From positions 104,309,811-104,373,810 of the forward strand of contig CM043947.1 of assembly GCA_014529385.2 (NCBI GenBank): a stretch of 64,000 bases of DNA. The letters run 5' to 3'. Position numbers and translations under genes: made by a program. The notes under the pieces were generated by a model. The model made no database searches. It was not told where the DNA came from and saw nothing but the letters and a program-made list of their open reading frames with translations. The stretch is from Adiantum capillus-veneris. Lineage: Eukaryota > Streptophyta > Polypodiopsida > Polypodiales > Pteridaceae. Position 1 is the stretch's first letter, and every line of letters begins with the position of its first letter. Below are positions 54,736-64,000 of the stretch, one piece after another.

Positions 54736-55214
54736 TGGAATTGGAGTTGATCTCTTAAGATAGCTAATTCTAGTGTTAGAAGATTTCAGCTACTAGTGTA
54801 GGAAGATTTCAGATAGTAGACTGGACAGGAATCAGAAACTAGACTGGAATTTGGATACTGAAATAAGAATCAGACTTATGTATTGGAAATAAGGTTCAAA
54901 TTCAGATTTAGAAGAATGGACGAGAAGTAAGTGTAACTGGAATATATGCCATGATTGGAATTACAGATCAAGATTACAGCGAATATAATTTACAAAGAGA
55001 GAGTACAGCCGAGAATACTGCCAATGATTCTCAAGTACAAGTATAGCCAAGGCGCTAACCCAAATGATAAAAATTGCCAACCCGATTACAATGTAATGGG
55101 CCCTATTTATACACTTCGAGTTTACTGTAGTAATTACCATAGTAACTACTAAGTAATTCACTGCTCATCTCCTAAGAAGACGTTCCCACACACTGAACTA
55201 TCCAGCCGTCTATA
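54736..55214 (-). repeat. Gypsy1 5' LTR (479 bp)
   Basis: Aligned full length with 32849-33327. Its outer end is TCTATA where the other copy has TCTACA, so the terminal CA has mutated to TA. Confidence 0.93.
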
Positions 55215-55219
55215 GTGTG

Positions 55220-55736
55220 CGTTTGCGTATGCCTACTCATGTATGTATGTGCATGTGTTTGTTCACGCTCATAAGTGCGTATGTGCGTGTGTGTGTGTGT
55301 GTATGTAATTTTGTGAGTGTTTTTTCAAGTGCTGTGAGTGTGTGTGGGTATGGCCTGGGGTTGTGTGTGCCATGTGGTAAGTGTGTGTGTGTACGACGAA
55401 CGGGAGTTATAAATAAGATTACTATATATTTATAATTTCTTTTATGTGCTGGGATGACTATAGAGAATGAGGGAGAGATGGCATGAGTGAGGAGAACGAG
55501 AGGGTGAGGGGGTGAGAGGGGTTGGGGAGTGTGTGTGTAGGTAGCGAGAGAGACAGAGAGAGATTTCTACGCCTCCCGGCTCGATGACTACAGAGAATGT
55601 GAGGCGAAGAGAGAGAGAATGAGCGATGAGGAGAGAGCGAGAGATTAGGGGGTGAGGGGAGAGAGTGTGTGTGTGTGTGTGTATACTAAGAGAGAGAGTG
55701 AGAGGCTTCTCTGGCTTGCTCGTGACACAGTAAGGG

Positions 55737-55795
<59 letters not shown>

Positions 55796-55948
55796 TGGGT
55801 TGAGAGTGAGAGATAGTGGGAGCTGAGGGAGGAAAGAGTGTGTGTGTGTGTAATAAGAGAGAGAGTTTTTTGTTGCCCCTTTGGGCTGAACGAGGGGAAA
55901 GAGAGAGGAAGGTCAACGGGTGTGAGGGAGAGAGAGTAAGTAGCCGAA

Positions 55949-56005
<57 letters not shown>

Positions 56006-56450
56006 GGACGAGAGGGAAATGAGGGGTTGTAGTGGGCTAGGGAGAGTGGGCAATGAGGAGAGAGGGGGAGTGGGTGAGGGAGAGAGTGTGGGAGTGTGGC
56101 AGCCCACCTTGTTTGAAGGACAAGGGGGGAGAGAGATATTATCTTACTAAGGACAAGAGAGTGTGGACGACAGGGGGGAGATGAGGGAGGAAGGTATGAG
56201 TGTGTGTGTGTGTGTGTGTGTGTGAATAATGAAAGAGAGAGAGGAAGAATCTTGTCCCATGCATGGAGGCCGCCTCGGCTTGGTGACACAGGAACAAGGA
56301 CGAGAGAGAGAGAGGGAGGCGGGTTGGTGGAGCCAAGTAGGAGAGAGAGAAGTTGTCCTTTGGTGATAATCAAGGAGGCATGGAGCGAGTGTGTCCAAGT
56401 TGAGAGGCGGAGCGACAATAATGGAGCCAGAAAAAAATATTTTTTTAAAT
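55220..56450. repeat. GT- and GA-rich low-complexity DNA
   Basis: It contains (GT)n around 55285 and 55660-55681, (GA)n at about 55738-55793 and 55951-56001, and GAGGGAGAG-type degenerate repeats throughout. Leu/Ser-rich antisense ORFs up to 257 codons are products of the repeats and I do not accept them as genes. Confidence 0.85.
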
Positions 56451-58295
56451 TTTCATGCTTCCTCGAATAAGGTCAGTTCTCGCGACCGCGGCTCCGAAAG
56501 CTGAGGCTAATGATGGATAGTGACAGGCCATGGCGAGGGGTACCGCCAGAGCTGGGCCGCATGGGCCGTTGTCGTGCTGTGACACGTACATAGTGGGAAC
56601 ACATGCTACAAGATCTATCTTGCAACCTTTTAGATACATAATTATATTTCCTATAATGTACATATGCATATTTAAGTATAATAATAATCTCTCTATCTCA
56701 TCCTATTATTTATCTCAAGCGTAACATATTCTTACTTTACAATCAAAAAGTACTATGGAAAAAGCGTCAATAGCTCCGCCTCTTTAACTTGGGGCAAAAA
56801 GCAATAATTCCTTATTTCTACTAACTCATTATCATCTCACACCCTAGCTAGATCCTTTACCTAGAGTAAATTCCAATATATATCCTAGTGGGACACTAGG
56901 TTGCATGATTTTCAAAGATACACTTATTTTAATGCATTATTGCAAGCATGATTACAAAAATTTATCAAGGAGCAATGTCATGCTTTCATATTGCATAAGG
57001 TGTCCATTGGAATTAAATGAAAGTCTAGGCTAAGTGGACCACAAGAAGACTTTTTCTGCCAAAACTGTACCCTATTTTGATGATTTTTTTACACAAGGTT
57101 CCAGTACGAATTGGAAGAAGTATATAAAATGGGAGTCATAGCTAATGAGCTGAATGTTTTGCCCATATTTTTACTTTTTTATTTGGAACCACGGTTGTGG
57201 AGATATGATCAAAATACTGGACCCCACTATACCCACATCATGTAGGGAAAACTCATTTTCAACTTCTCCAGTTTCTGTTCACATAGGCTCCTCTCTTCTT
57301 GTGTAAACCCTTGGGGGTTCTCTTCACCTATAAAAGGGGAACTCTTCTTCCTTGAAATCCATTCAAGTCATTGATGAGAGGACTTCATGAGAAAGTGAGT
57401 AGTAATGCCTAATTGTATTTAGCCAACCATTAACATAAGCGTAAGCGTACACTTTCTCCTAGAAGAAGACTAGCCATCCTTGTAAACTATCCTTGGAAGA
57501 TCATCTCTAATCAAAGAAGGTCTTGAACTTGGTGTATCAATCAAAGTTGGATTCTTCTTTCTTCTTCTCTCTCCATCAAATAGTGCGGAAGGGTTTGTCA
57601 AGTAAGATGTGTTCTACATTGATACTTTGTTGATTTCTTGTTGTTTTCTTTTCATCTCTAATCCAACATATATATATATAATCTCATCTCCTTAACCAAA
57701 CTTATCCTTCTCACTCTTAGAAATTTATTCTCTCCATAAATTCTAGGTTCTCCTTGTTACAGGTACATCTCTCCTTGCAGTATCCTTATTGCCTACGGGC
57801 AAGAATGGGGCTTGGGAGGGAAACTTCTCATATCTTCACTTCTCTCATATCTACATTTTTCACATACTACAGTCATCCTAGATGAATAATCCACATGATG
57901 AGAATTTCTATCGCTTCCACTCTGTACGGTCTATTAGAATTAACGTATGGATTAGCCGTAAAATACACTTTCAACAACGTATAGTGTTTCTCTTTGGCCC
58001 AGAAAGGCTCAATAAAATACTTCTTTCATCGGATCCCATCATACTACCTCTTATAACCTACATACAATGAATCCCAATCACTAGACAAAACATATGTATT
58101 ATGGTGATGAGCACAAAAATACAATTCCAAAGAACAATTTGTAGCCTATTTGGTCGGCAAAGATTGAATGCCATTAACTCATCTATGAACCCTTTCGTAT
58201 TATCCATGATATGATATGGCCATAGCCTTGATATTTTTTATCTTTGTGTTGTTTTGATATTCTTTTTTGTGTTCTTTTTTTGTGTGTGTGAGAAT
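56451..58295. other. Non-coding spacer, possible LTR-like promoter
   Basis: No credible coding sequence. A plus-strand TATAAAAG at 57329-57336, followed by a leader-like stretch, resembles an LTR promoter, but I found no element ends. The last 40 bases before 58296 are T-rich with a short (GT)n. Confidence 0.35.
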
Positions 58296-58487
58296 TGTTG
58301 GGGTATAAAGCCCAATGTGGTCGCCCAGGTAAGGGGGCGGGCCGCCAGGTATGTACACATATTCTTTTCTAAAAACCTAATAAGAACTCACTATGCCCTA
58401 CACATTACAGTAGAGCGAGTTCACCATATCGTCGTGCTCTTCCTCTCGCACTCTCTCTCGCGTCGCACTTCCGCTCGTACTCCTTCA
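58296..58487 (+). repeat. Copia2 5' LTR (about 192 bp)
   Basis: It starts TGTTGGGGTATAAAG and ends CTCCTTCA, two bases before the primer site. The only TATA-like box lies within 10 bases of the start, leaving almost no U3. The start is inferred from the TGTTGG consensus because the partner LTR is out of view. Confidence 0.65.
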
Positions 58488-58489
58488 AC

Positions 58490-58501
58490 TGGTATCAGAG
58501 C
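58490..58501 (+). other. Copia2 tRNA-Met primer-binding site
   Basis: TGGTATCAGAGC, a perfect copia initiator tRNA-Met match. Confidence 0.95.
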
Positions 58502-59586
58502 TCAGATCGAGGCTCGGGGCAGCACTGCAGGAGGCTAGAGTCACCAACTCAGATTGGAGTGAAATTCGACAGGCGAAGACACGGCCCCAAATCTCGTGCG
58601 CAGGCCCAAAGGGCCTGGTGTTGTCAGAATTTCATTTTGAGGTCATCTCGGCCACCGTTCGGCTTCGACAAAGGTCTACGCAAGCCATTTTCGACTACGT
58701 GGTCTCGACGGGTGTAGATCCGACTCTGCAAATTTGGGGTTTTTGGCCTACGACTGCAGGTGCTGAGGATATCGACACTCCCAGAGTGTTGATTTGTGGC
58801 TGTCTACACATCGAAGGACGGCTCACAGTTCTTGGAGACGTGTCACATACGACACGGGCGTATCTACACACAGACTGTAGGCGACATCCACTAGTTCATC
58901 AGGTAGCTTGTGTTTGCTGCTTGATATTCCAAATTTCATCCTGACATTGCAAGTACTTCTACATGGAATGTATTGTCAGAGATGATGTATGTCTGTTGAG
59001 GGTTTGTTGGTTGTGAGTCACGCAGCAAACAACCGCCGCAGTGGTTACAGCATACAGTGGGAAATTTGTGGATGTATGACTTTGTGGAAAGTCTATGTAC
59101 TGTCAGATTTACTGCAGCCTTTGTTGAGGGTCGAGTGAGGTTTTATTGAGCTGGGGGATTCTCGAATGTTGAGATCCTTTCGGTGATACAGGTCTTGGAG
59201 TGATCCCTCGAGCACCCTTAGATAGGCAGCTAGGATGTATTGACTGTGAGTTAGACAGTTGGGATTGCATCTTTTCTTTACTGCCATTGAGGCATTGTCG
59301 CAGTCTATGCTTACAAGACAGTGACAGAACAGTCAGAGACAGTACAGGTGCAGGACAGGTTTACCCACAGCTTACAGTGTCAGAGAGACAGTGTTTTTGA
59401 GTTGTTTTTTGGTCTGTTTTTTTGAGTACACCAGAGCCATTTTACAAAGGAGACTCTGCCGAAATTTATGTAGAATCTGAAGCTTTCTTGGTTCATTTGA
59501 CAAGTTGATATTGGTTCAAAGGTCAGTTTACAAGGGAAACTCTGCCGAACTTTTCCCAGGAAAGTAAACTACTGTGAAGCGTAGCT
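58502..59586 (+). other. Copia2 untranslated leader
   Basis: A 1.08-kb leader lies between the primer site and gag. It contains a 108-codon ORF (58618-58944) with no recognised motif. It is long for a copia leader. Confidence 0.6.
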
Positions 59587-62136
59587 ATGGCTGGATCACA
59601 GGACACTGCTCTTTACAATATCAAGAAGCTGGATGGAACCAATTTCCCATTGTGGAAGAAGCAGATTTGGCACGTGTTGGTACAAAAGAAGCAGATTAAA
59701 CCTATAAAGCTCAAACGGATAAAACCAAAAGATATGGACGAAGATGAATGGAGCGAAATGGATGAATTGGCACTTTCTACCATTATGCTGACTTTGGCAG
59801 AAAGCGTTTACTTCAATGTAGCAGACGAGATGTCGGCTTATCAAGCATGGTTAAAGCTGAGTGATCTTTATGAGAAGCAGAGTGCAGCTTCACAGGTATA
59901 CTGGCTTAAGAAGCTTGTTGACTTGAAGATGAAAGAAGGTACACCTATGCCCAATCATCTGAATGAATTCAACACAATCTATAGCCAGTTGTCAGCTCAA
60001 GGTGTCAAGTTAGATGAACCTGTTAGAGCTATGTTCCTGTTGATCACATTGCCGAAAAGTTGGGACACTTTTCGCACAGCTTTGAGTAATTCTGCACCTC
60101 CAGATGGTTTGAACATAGCAGGTGTAGAAGGAAGTCTGCTTACTGAAGAAACCAATAGAAAGACAATGGACAAAGGCAAAGGAACAACCATAGTTGTCAG
60201 GGGAAGGACCAAAGAAAAGTACAAAGGTGGAAAGAGGAATCAGTCTCGTAGCAAGTCTCACAGTGCTAAAGGCAAGAGTGACATAGAATGCTACCATTGT
60301 GGCAAGAAGGGTCACATGAAAAGAGACTGCAGAGAATGGAAAGGAGAAAAAGGCAAAGAGAAAGCTGAAGACCATGGTGAGAAGAACAAGTCCTCAGTGA
60401 AGATTCAAGAAATAAATGTGACAAACACTGTTGCAAAGGATGACAGTCTAGTGTCAGGAGACATCTACTTCTTGAAGAATACAATGGACTCAACTCTTCT
60501 TACAGCATCTGATGGAAATGCACTGAGTGACTGGATTATAGACTCAGGGGCATCACTTCATGTGTCTCCAAACAAGGAGTGGTTTACTTCTTATGTGACC
60601 ACTAAAGATCATGTTCGGCTAGGCAATGGGCAGACATGTGAGATCTTAGGTGTTGGAGATGTTCAATTGAAGTTTCAAAATGACTCTTCTTTCACGCTGA
60701 AGAATGTGAGACATGTTCCCACAATTACAAAGAGCTTGATTAGCACATGTTTACTTGATGATGCTGGCCACGTCACCACTTTTGGACAGAACATGTGGAA
60801 GATATCCAAGGGTTCTATGACAGTAGCACATGGAGTAAAGTCTGGAGGACTTTACATGATTTATGTATCAAATGTCTCTAAAAATGTAATCAATGTAAAC
60901 GAGCAACCGAACATTTCTTTGTGGCATAGCCGGTTAGGACATATGTCCAAGAAGGGAATGGAAATCTTGTCTCGTCCTGGTTATTTACCTGGCTTTTCAT
61001 TTAATGATTTTGAATTCTGTGAACATTGTCTGTATGGTAAGCAAACACAGCAACCACATAAGCATATAAGCAGTAGAAGAGATACACAGTTGGCACTTGT
61101 TCATAGTGATTTGTGTGGACCTATGCCTAGCCTATCTCTAGGGGGAGCTTCTTACTTTATGACATTTATAGATGATTACTCGAGGAAAGTATGGGTTTAC
61201 TTTCTCAAGCACAAGGATGAAGCGTTTAGTGTTTTCAAAACGTTTGTGACACTTGTGGAGAATCAGAGTGGCAAGAAGCTTAAATGCTTACGCACTGACA
61301 ATGGTGGAGAGTATGTTTCAAAGGCCTTTCAGGACTTTTGTGAGTCAAAAGGTATAAAACGTGAACTTACTGCTCCTTTCAATCCTCCTCAAAATGGTGT
61401 TGCTGAGAGGATGAATAGGACCATACAAGAGAAGGTCAGAAGTATGTTGTCTAATGCACAGCTGCCAAATGGGTTTTGGGCTGAAGCTGTATCAACAGCT
61501 GTTCATCTTGTAAATAGATCTCCTAGCAAGGTTTTGCAGAAGGATTCAGTGCCAGAGATGGTATGGTCAGGCAAAATGCCCTCATACAAGCATCTCAGAG
61601 TCTTTGGCTGTGAGGCATATACTCACGTTCCAAAGGAATTTAGGAACAAACTTGAGCCAAAGAGTAGAAAGTGCATCTTTCTAGGCTATGGTAATTCTCG
61701 TGAGATGGGGTACAGACTTTGGGATCCCGAATCCAGAAAGGTTGTCTGTAGCAATGATGTTCACTTTAATGAATCCAAATATCATTCTAAACCAGAGAGG
61801 GTTGAGGAGATTAGAAGAGTTGTCTTCCAAGAAGATGGACCTGCACGTGCAAGACAAAATGTCAGGGCTCAAGAGGAGCAAGGACAGGATGGAGTGGAAC
61901 CACAGGTTGTGGCTGAGCCTGAGCCACCTATTGTGCGTAGATCTGGACGTGTCACGCGACCTCCTGATAGGTTTGTTCTATCTATGAACTATGTCATGTT
62001 GAGTGATTGCAATGAGCCTTCATGTTACAAGGAAGCAGTGCAAATGAAGGACTCCGGGAATTGGCAATTGGCCATGCAGTCAGAGATGACAGCTCTGCAT
62101 AAAAACAAGACATGGAAGCTAGTTAAATTACCATAG
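59587..62136 (+). CDS. gag-pol: Copia2 gag, protease, integrase polyprotein (849 codons)
   Basis: Domains in order: UBN2-type gag (residues ~1-200), zinc knuckle CYHCGKKGHMKRDC (235-248), aspartic protease site DSG (319-321), GAG-pre-integrase with WHSRLGH (446-452) and CEHCLYGKQ, integrase with catalytic D508, D571 and E607 (35 residues between the last two, as expected), the HLRVFGCEAYTHVPKE block, and the RT start EMTALHKNKTWKLVKLP. It ends at TAG 62134-62136 where the RT frame clearly continues (GKKALPCKWVYRYK), so the stop is a nonsense mutation. It encodes virus-like particle protein, maturation protease and integrase. All catalytic residues of protease and integrase are present. Confidence 0.93.
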   Translation: MAGSQDTALYNIKKLDGTNFPLWKKQIWHVLVQKKQIKPIKLKRIKPKDMDEDEWSEMDELALSTIMLTLAESVYFNVADEMSAYQAWLKLSDLYEKQSAASQVYWLKKLVDLKMKEGTPMPNHLNEFNTIYSQLSAQGVKLDEPVRAMFLLITLPKSWDTFRTALSNSAPPDGLNIAGVEGSLLTEETNRKTMDKGKGTTIVVRGRTKEKYKGGKRNQSRSKSHSAKGKSDIECYHCGKKGHMKRDCREWKGEKGKEKAEDHGEKNKSSVKIQEINVTNTVAKDDSLVSGDIYFLKNTMDSTLLTASDGNALSDWIIDSGASLHVSPNKEWFTSYVTTKDHVRLGNGQTCEILGVGDVQLKFQNDSSFTLKNVRHVPTITKSLISTCLLDDAGHVTTFGQNMWKISKGSMTVAHGVKSGGLYMIYVSNVSKNVINVNEQPNISLWHSRLGHMSKKGMEILSRPGYLPGFSFNDFEFCEHCLYGKQTQQPHKHISSRRDTQLALVHSDLCGPMPSLSLGGASYFMTFIDDYSRKVWVYFLKHKDEAFSVFKTFVTLVENQSGKKLKCLRTDNGGEYVSKAFQDFCESKGIKRELTAPFNPPQNGVAERMNRTIQEKVRSMLSNAQLPNGFWAEAVSTAVHLVNRSPSKVLQKDSVPEMVWSGKMPSYKHLRVFGCEAYTHVPKEFRNKLEPKSRKCIFLGYGNSREMGYRLWDPESRKVVCSNDVHFNESKYHSKPERVEEIRRVVFQEDGPARARQNVRAQEEQGQDGVEPQVVAEPEPPIVRRSGRVTRPPDRFVLSMNYVMLSDCNEPSCYKEAVQMKDSGNWQLAMQSEMTALHKNKTWKLVKLP

Positions 62137-62237
62137 GGAAAAAAGGCTCTACCTTGTAAATGGGTTTACAGGTATAAGATCAACGCTCATGATAGTCAGC
62201 CAAAGTACAAAGCAAGGCTTGTTGCCAAGGGCTTTAA
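62137..62237 (+). pseudogene. pol: Copia2 reverse transcriptase, N-terminal piece
   Basis: In frame after the TAG: GKKALPCKWVYRYK, then KARLVAKGF. It ends at the TTAA transposon insertion. Confidence 0.88.
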
Positions 62238-63577
62238 CACTAGGTTGGTAACCTAACAGGACATAAAAGTGTCCTTTCAGGGTTTTGAAAAAAACCTCCA
62301 AAACCATAGTAGATCCACTCATTTTGTAAAATCCTTTCATGAGGTTATAGTTCAAGGCCTACTACACATGGGAAAAATAAGAAACTTGTAAAATTTCTCA
62401 TCTTTTGGTCACACCAAGCCTCCAAAGTTGATGGACCAGTGCATTTTCATCAAAACAGTCATTTCTTACGATTTGTTGCATAAAAATAAGATTAGGGATT
62501 TTTGTAGGACTTGATATAAATTCCCTAGTTAACTTCAATGGGTTGGTGATCAGAACATATGATTGCTTCTCACTCACTATTTTTTGTTTTGCCAAAATAA
62601 ATAGGTACAAAAAAGTTGAATTTTTACCATTCTGCAAACCTATCATCAAAGTTTCTATAGCCACGCTCAATACAAATAATATATGCATGTTTTCTTAGTT
62701 CCCTATTGTCCTTTATGTTCATAAGGAGCCATGGAGCATGTCAAAATAATAATACATCTCTTACCAAGGGGAATCTTGGGGACAAAGATGAAGTGCTAAA
62801 TACAGCAAACATGAAAAAATTGGGTTCAACATTATGAGTTGTAGAATCCCATAGAAACTATTCAATATATAGCCAAATTTGATCCTTATGACTAGATATG
62901 GTTATTACCTACAAAATGCATGTGGTTGTCACAAGAAACTAACAATATTGAAAAAGCTATACTTGATATACTAGAATGTTTCATTTTCTTCTATAATTGA
63001 AAAAATCAACCATCGTTGTGTACTATGAAAATAAGGGTATTAGGTGCCCCAAAACTCAAGGAATATTAGCTTTATGTTACAATATGCGACATAGAAAATA
63101 AAAAATTCATTTGGATATCATGAAATCCACCCAAAAAAATCATAGAAGAGCTAAAATTGGCTAAAAAACAGGATTTGACAATTTTTGATATTTGGTCATA
63201 ACTTACACCTTTAATATTTATTTCTCCCTAGAAGCATCAGGACATGTTGAGGACTACTAAAGATAGTTCTCTAGCATTATAGACCTCACAAACATGAATT
63301 CTAGAGTGGTATAGTTGCAAAAAGTTGAAAAAAGGCAAAAACAGGACCCATTTTTTTACACAGTTTAGGTTGTAAAATGTTGTGCAAGGACAAGGTTAAA
63401 GATGGAATTGAGATTTCAAAAAAATGTCAAGTTTTTTTCAGCTCATGAGACAACTTTCTAGATAGATAGCACCTCAAAATCCATTTTGAAACTCTTGACA
63501 TAATTCAAGGAAAATGGTCACTTAACAGGACATAAAAATGTCCCAGGACATAAAAGTGTCCCATTACCAACCTAGTG
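62238..63577. mobile_element. TTAA-flanked non-autonomous DNA transposon, copy 2
   Basis: This 1,340-bp element is flanked by TTAA (62234-62237 and 63578-63581). Its ends CACTAGGTTGGTAA are identical for 14 bases on both strands, with GGACATAAAAGTGTCC motifs just inside. It aligns along its whole length with copy 1 (22518-23798), with substitutions and small indels. No ORF is shared between the copies. Restoring one TTAA rejoins the Copia2 RT frame as AKGF-KQEQGIDF, so this was a precise insertion. Confidence 0.85.
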
Positions 63578-64000
63578 TTAAGCAAGAACAAGGCATTGAC
63601 TTTGATGAAGTCTTCTCTCCAGTGGTCAAGATGACTACATTGAGATGCTTTCTTTCATTGGTTGCCATATTAGATTTGGTGTTCCACCAAATGGATGTCA
63701 AGACAACGTTCTTGCATGGTGATTTAGATGTGAAAATTTACATGCAGCAGCCAGAAGGGTTTGTTGAGAAAGGCAAGGAAGATTGGGTATGCCAGTTGTT
63801 AAAGAGTCTTTATGGCTTAAAACAATCACCGAGGGCATGGTACCATAAATTCCACAAGTTTATGCTTTCTCAAGGCTACAAACGTAGTGAGTTTGATCAC
63901 TGTCTATATACAAAGAAGGCTAAGGATGGTAGTTGGCTGATCCTTATTTTGTATGTGGATGACATGTTGATTGCTGGCAAGCACTTGGAAGAAATTTCAG
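63578..64000 (+). pseudogene. pol: Copia2 reverse transcriptase, remainder to window edge
   Basis: The frame is open to the edge: EQGIDFDEVFSPVVKMTTLR, then FHQMDVKTTFLHGDLDVKIY, LYGLKQSPRAWYHKF and the catalytic box YVDDMLI near 63953-63973. The RT itself looks intact. Only the inserted transposon and the upstream TAG separate it from gag-integrase. Confidence 0.9.

Larger units (their letters stand above)
32849..55214 (-). mobile_element. Gypsy1: Athila-like LTR retrotransposon with nested insertions
   Basis: The element is bounded by a pair of 479-bp LTRs and flanked by the 5-bp target duplication GTGTG (32844-32848 and 55215-55219). On the minus strand it reads 5' LTR, gag, protease, RT, RNase H, integrase, an extra ORF, polypurine tract, 3' LTR. 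Removing the Copia1 insertion (34459-45742 plus one duplication) gives an element of about 11.1 kb. It lacks the second RNase H seen in Gypsy2 and has an ORF after integrase, the layout of Athila-type elements. By hand I count about 23 differences between its LTRs. It is defective: multiple stops, frameshifts and an altered RT catalytic box. Confidence 0.92.
58296..64000 (+). mobile_element. Copia2: Ty1/copia element, right end outside window
   Basis: The element has a short LTR, tRNA-Met primer site, long leader, and an 849-codon gag-pol frame continuing, after a TAG, into RT. The RT is interrupted by a TTAA-flanked transposon (62238-63577) and resumes to the window edge. It is less decayed than Copia1 in gag and integrase. 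The 3' LTR and target duplication are not in the window. Confidence 0.92.

Noticed and set aside
55645-56418. 257-codon minus-strand ORF rich in Leu, Ser and His
   Set aside because: It is the complement of GA and GT repeats. Composition and internal repetition come from the microsatellites.
57329-57336. Possible pararetrovirus or LTR promoter in the spacer
   Set aside because: Only a TATA-like box is visible. No coat, movement, protease or RT sequence and no LTR pair were found around it, so no element was called.
62234-62241. TTA or TAA target duplication of the PIF/Harbinger type, or a CACTA-family assignment from the CACTAG start
   Set aside because: A 3-bp duplication cannot be matched on both sides without shifting the ends, whereas TTAA fits both copies and heals the copia frame. 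There are no CACTA subterminal repeats or AGG-like 3-bp duplication.

Overview
This window is repeat-dominated plant nuclear DNA. The evidence is spliced CACTA (En/Spm) transposase genes with GT-AG introns, Ty1/copia elements primed by initiator tRNA-Met, Athila-like and Tat-like Ty3/gypsy elements, a plant-type HIPP (heavy-metal-associated isoprenylated protein) fragment, and long GA/CT/GT microsatellites. I cannot name the species; a large TE-rich land-plant genome fits best. I see no rRNA, tRNA, CRISPR array or bacterial-style operon, and no intact single-copy host gene that I recognise.

Layout. 1-2.6 kb: two unrecognised minus-strand genes, one running off the left edge and one spliced but broken by a single TAG. 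3.0-4.25 kb: a truncated minus-strand copia element (LTR, primer site, broken gag). 4.3-7.7 kb: a very decayed minus-strand gypsy pol ('Gypsy4'), next to a stray plus-strand CACTA transposase fragment at 7.84-8.13 kb. 8.1-22 kb: a minus-strand Tat-like gypsy ('Gypsy2') whose protease is split by a ~5 kb unclassified insertion. 22-28.6 kb: a 1.28 kb non-coding transposon flanked by TTAA, repeats carrying a GATC-centred palindrome, and a decayed plus-strand coiled-coil retrotransposon ORF. 29-32.8 kb: remnants of another Tat-like gypsy ('Gypsy3') and LTR-like sequence.

32.849-55.214 kb is the centrepiece, a three-level nest. A minus-strand Athila-like gypsy ('Gypsy1', 479-bp LTRs, TSD GTGTG) carries an extra ORF after integrase. 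That ORF is split by a plus-strand copia ('Copia1', 321-bp LTRs, TSD GTTGT). Copia1's pol is in turn split by a 6,085-bp CACTA element (TIR CACTACAAGAGG, TSD AGG). The CACTA has lost its transposase core but carries a degraded HIPP fragment, probably captured from a host gene. LTR divergence by hand alignment (about 4.8% for Gypsy1, 2.8% for Copia1) agrees with the nesting order. 55.2-58.3 kb is GA/GT-rich non-coding DNA. 58.296 kb to the right edge is a second plus-strand copia ('Copia2') with an 849-codon gag-pol ORF, interrupted in reverse transcriptase by a second copy of the TTAA-flanked transposon.

How it fits together: almost everything is selfish DNA in successive stages of decay. Most in-frame stops are TAG, TAA or TGA where CAG, CAA or CGA is expected, which looks like cytosine-methylation-driven C-to-T decay. 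The items I would check first are the TTAA element family, the CACTA-borne HIPP fragment, the post-integrase ORF of Gypsy1, and a UGA-AUG junction shared by two gypsy copies.
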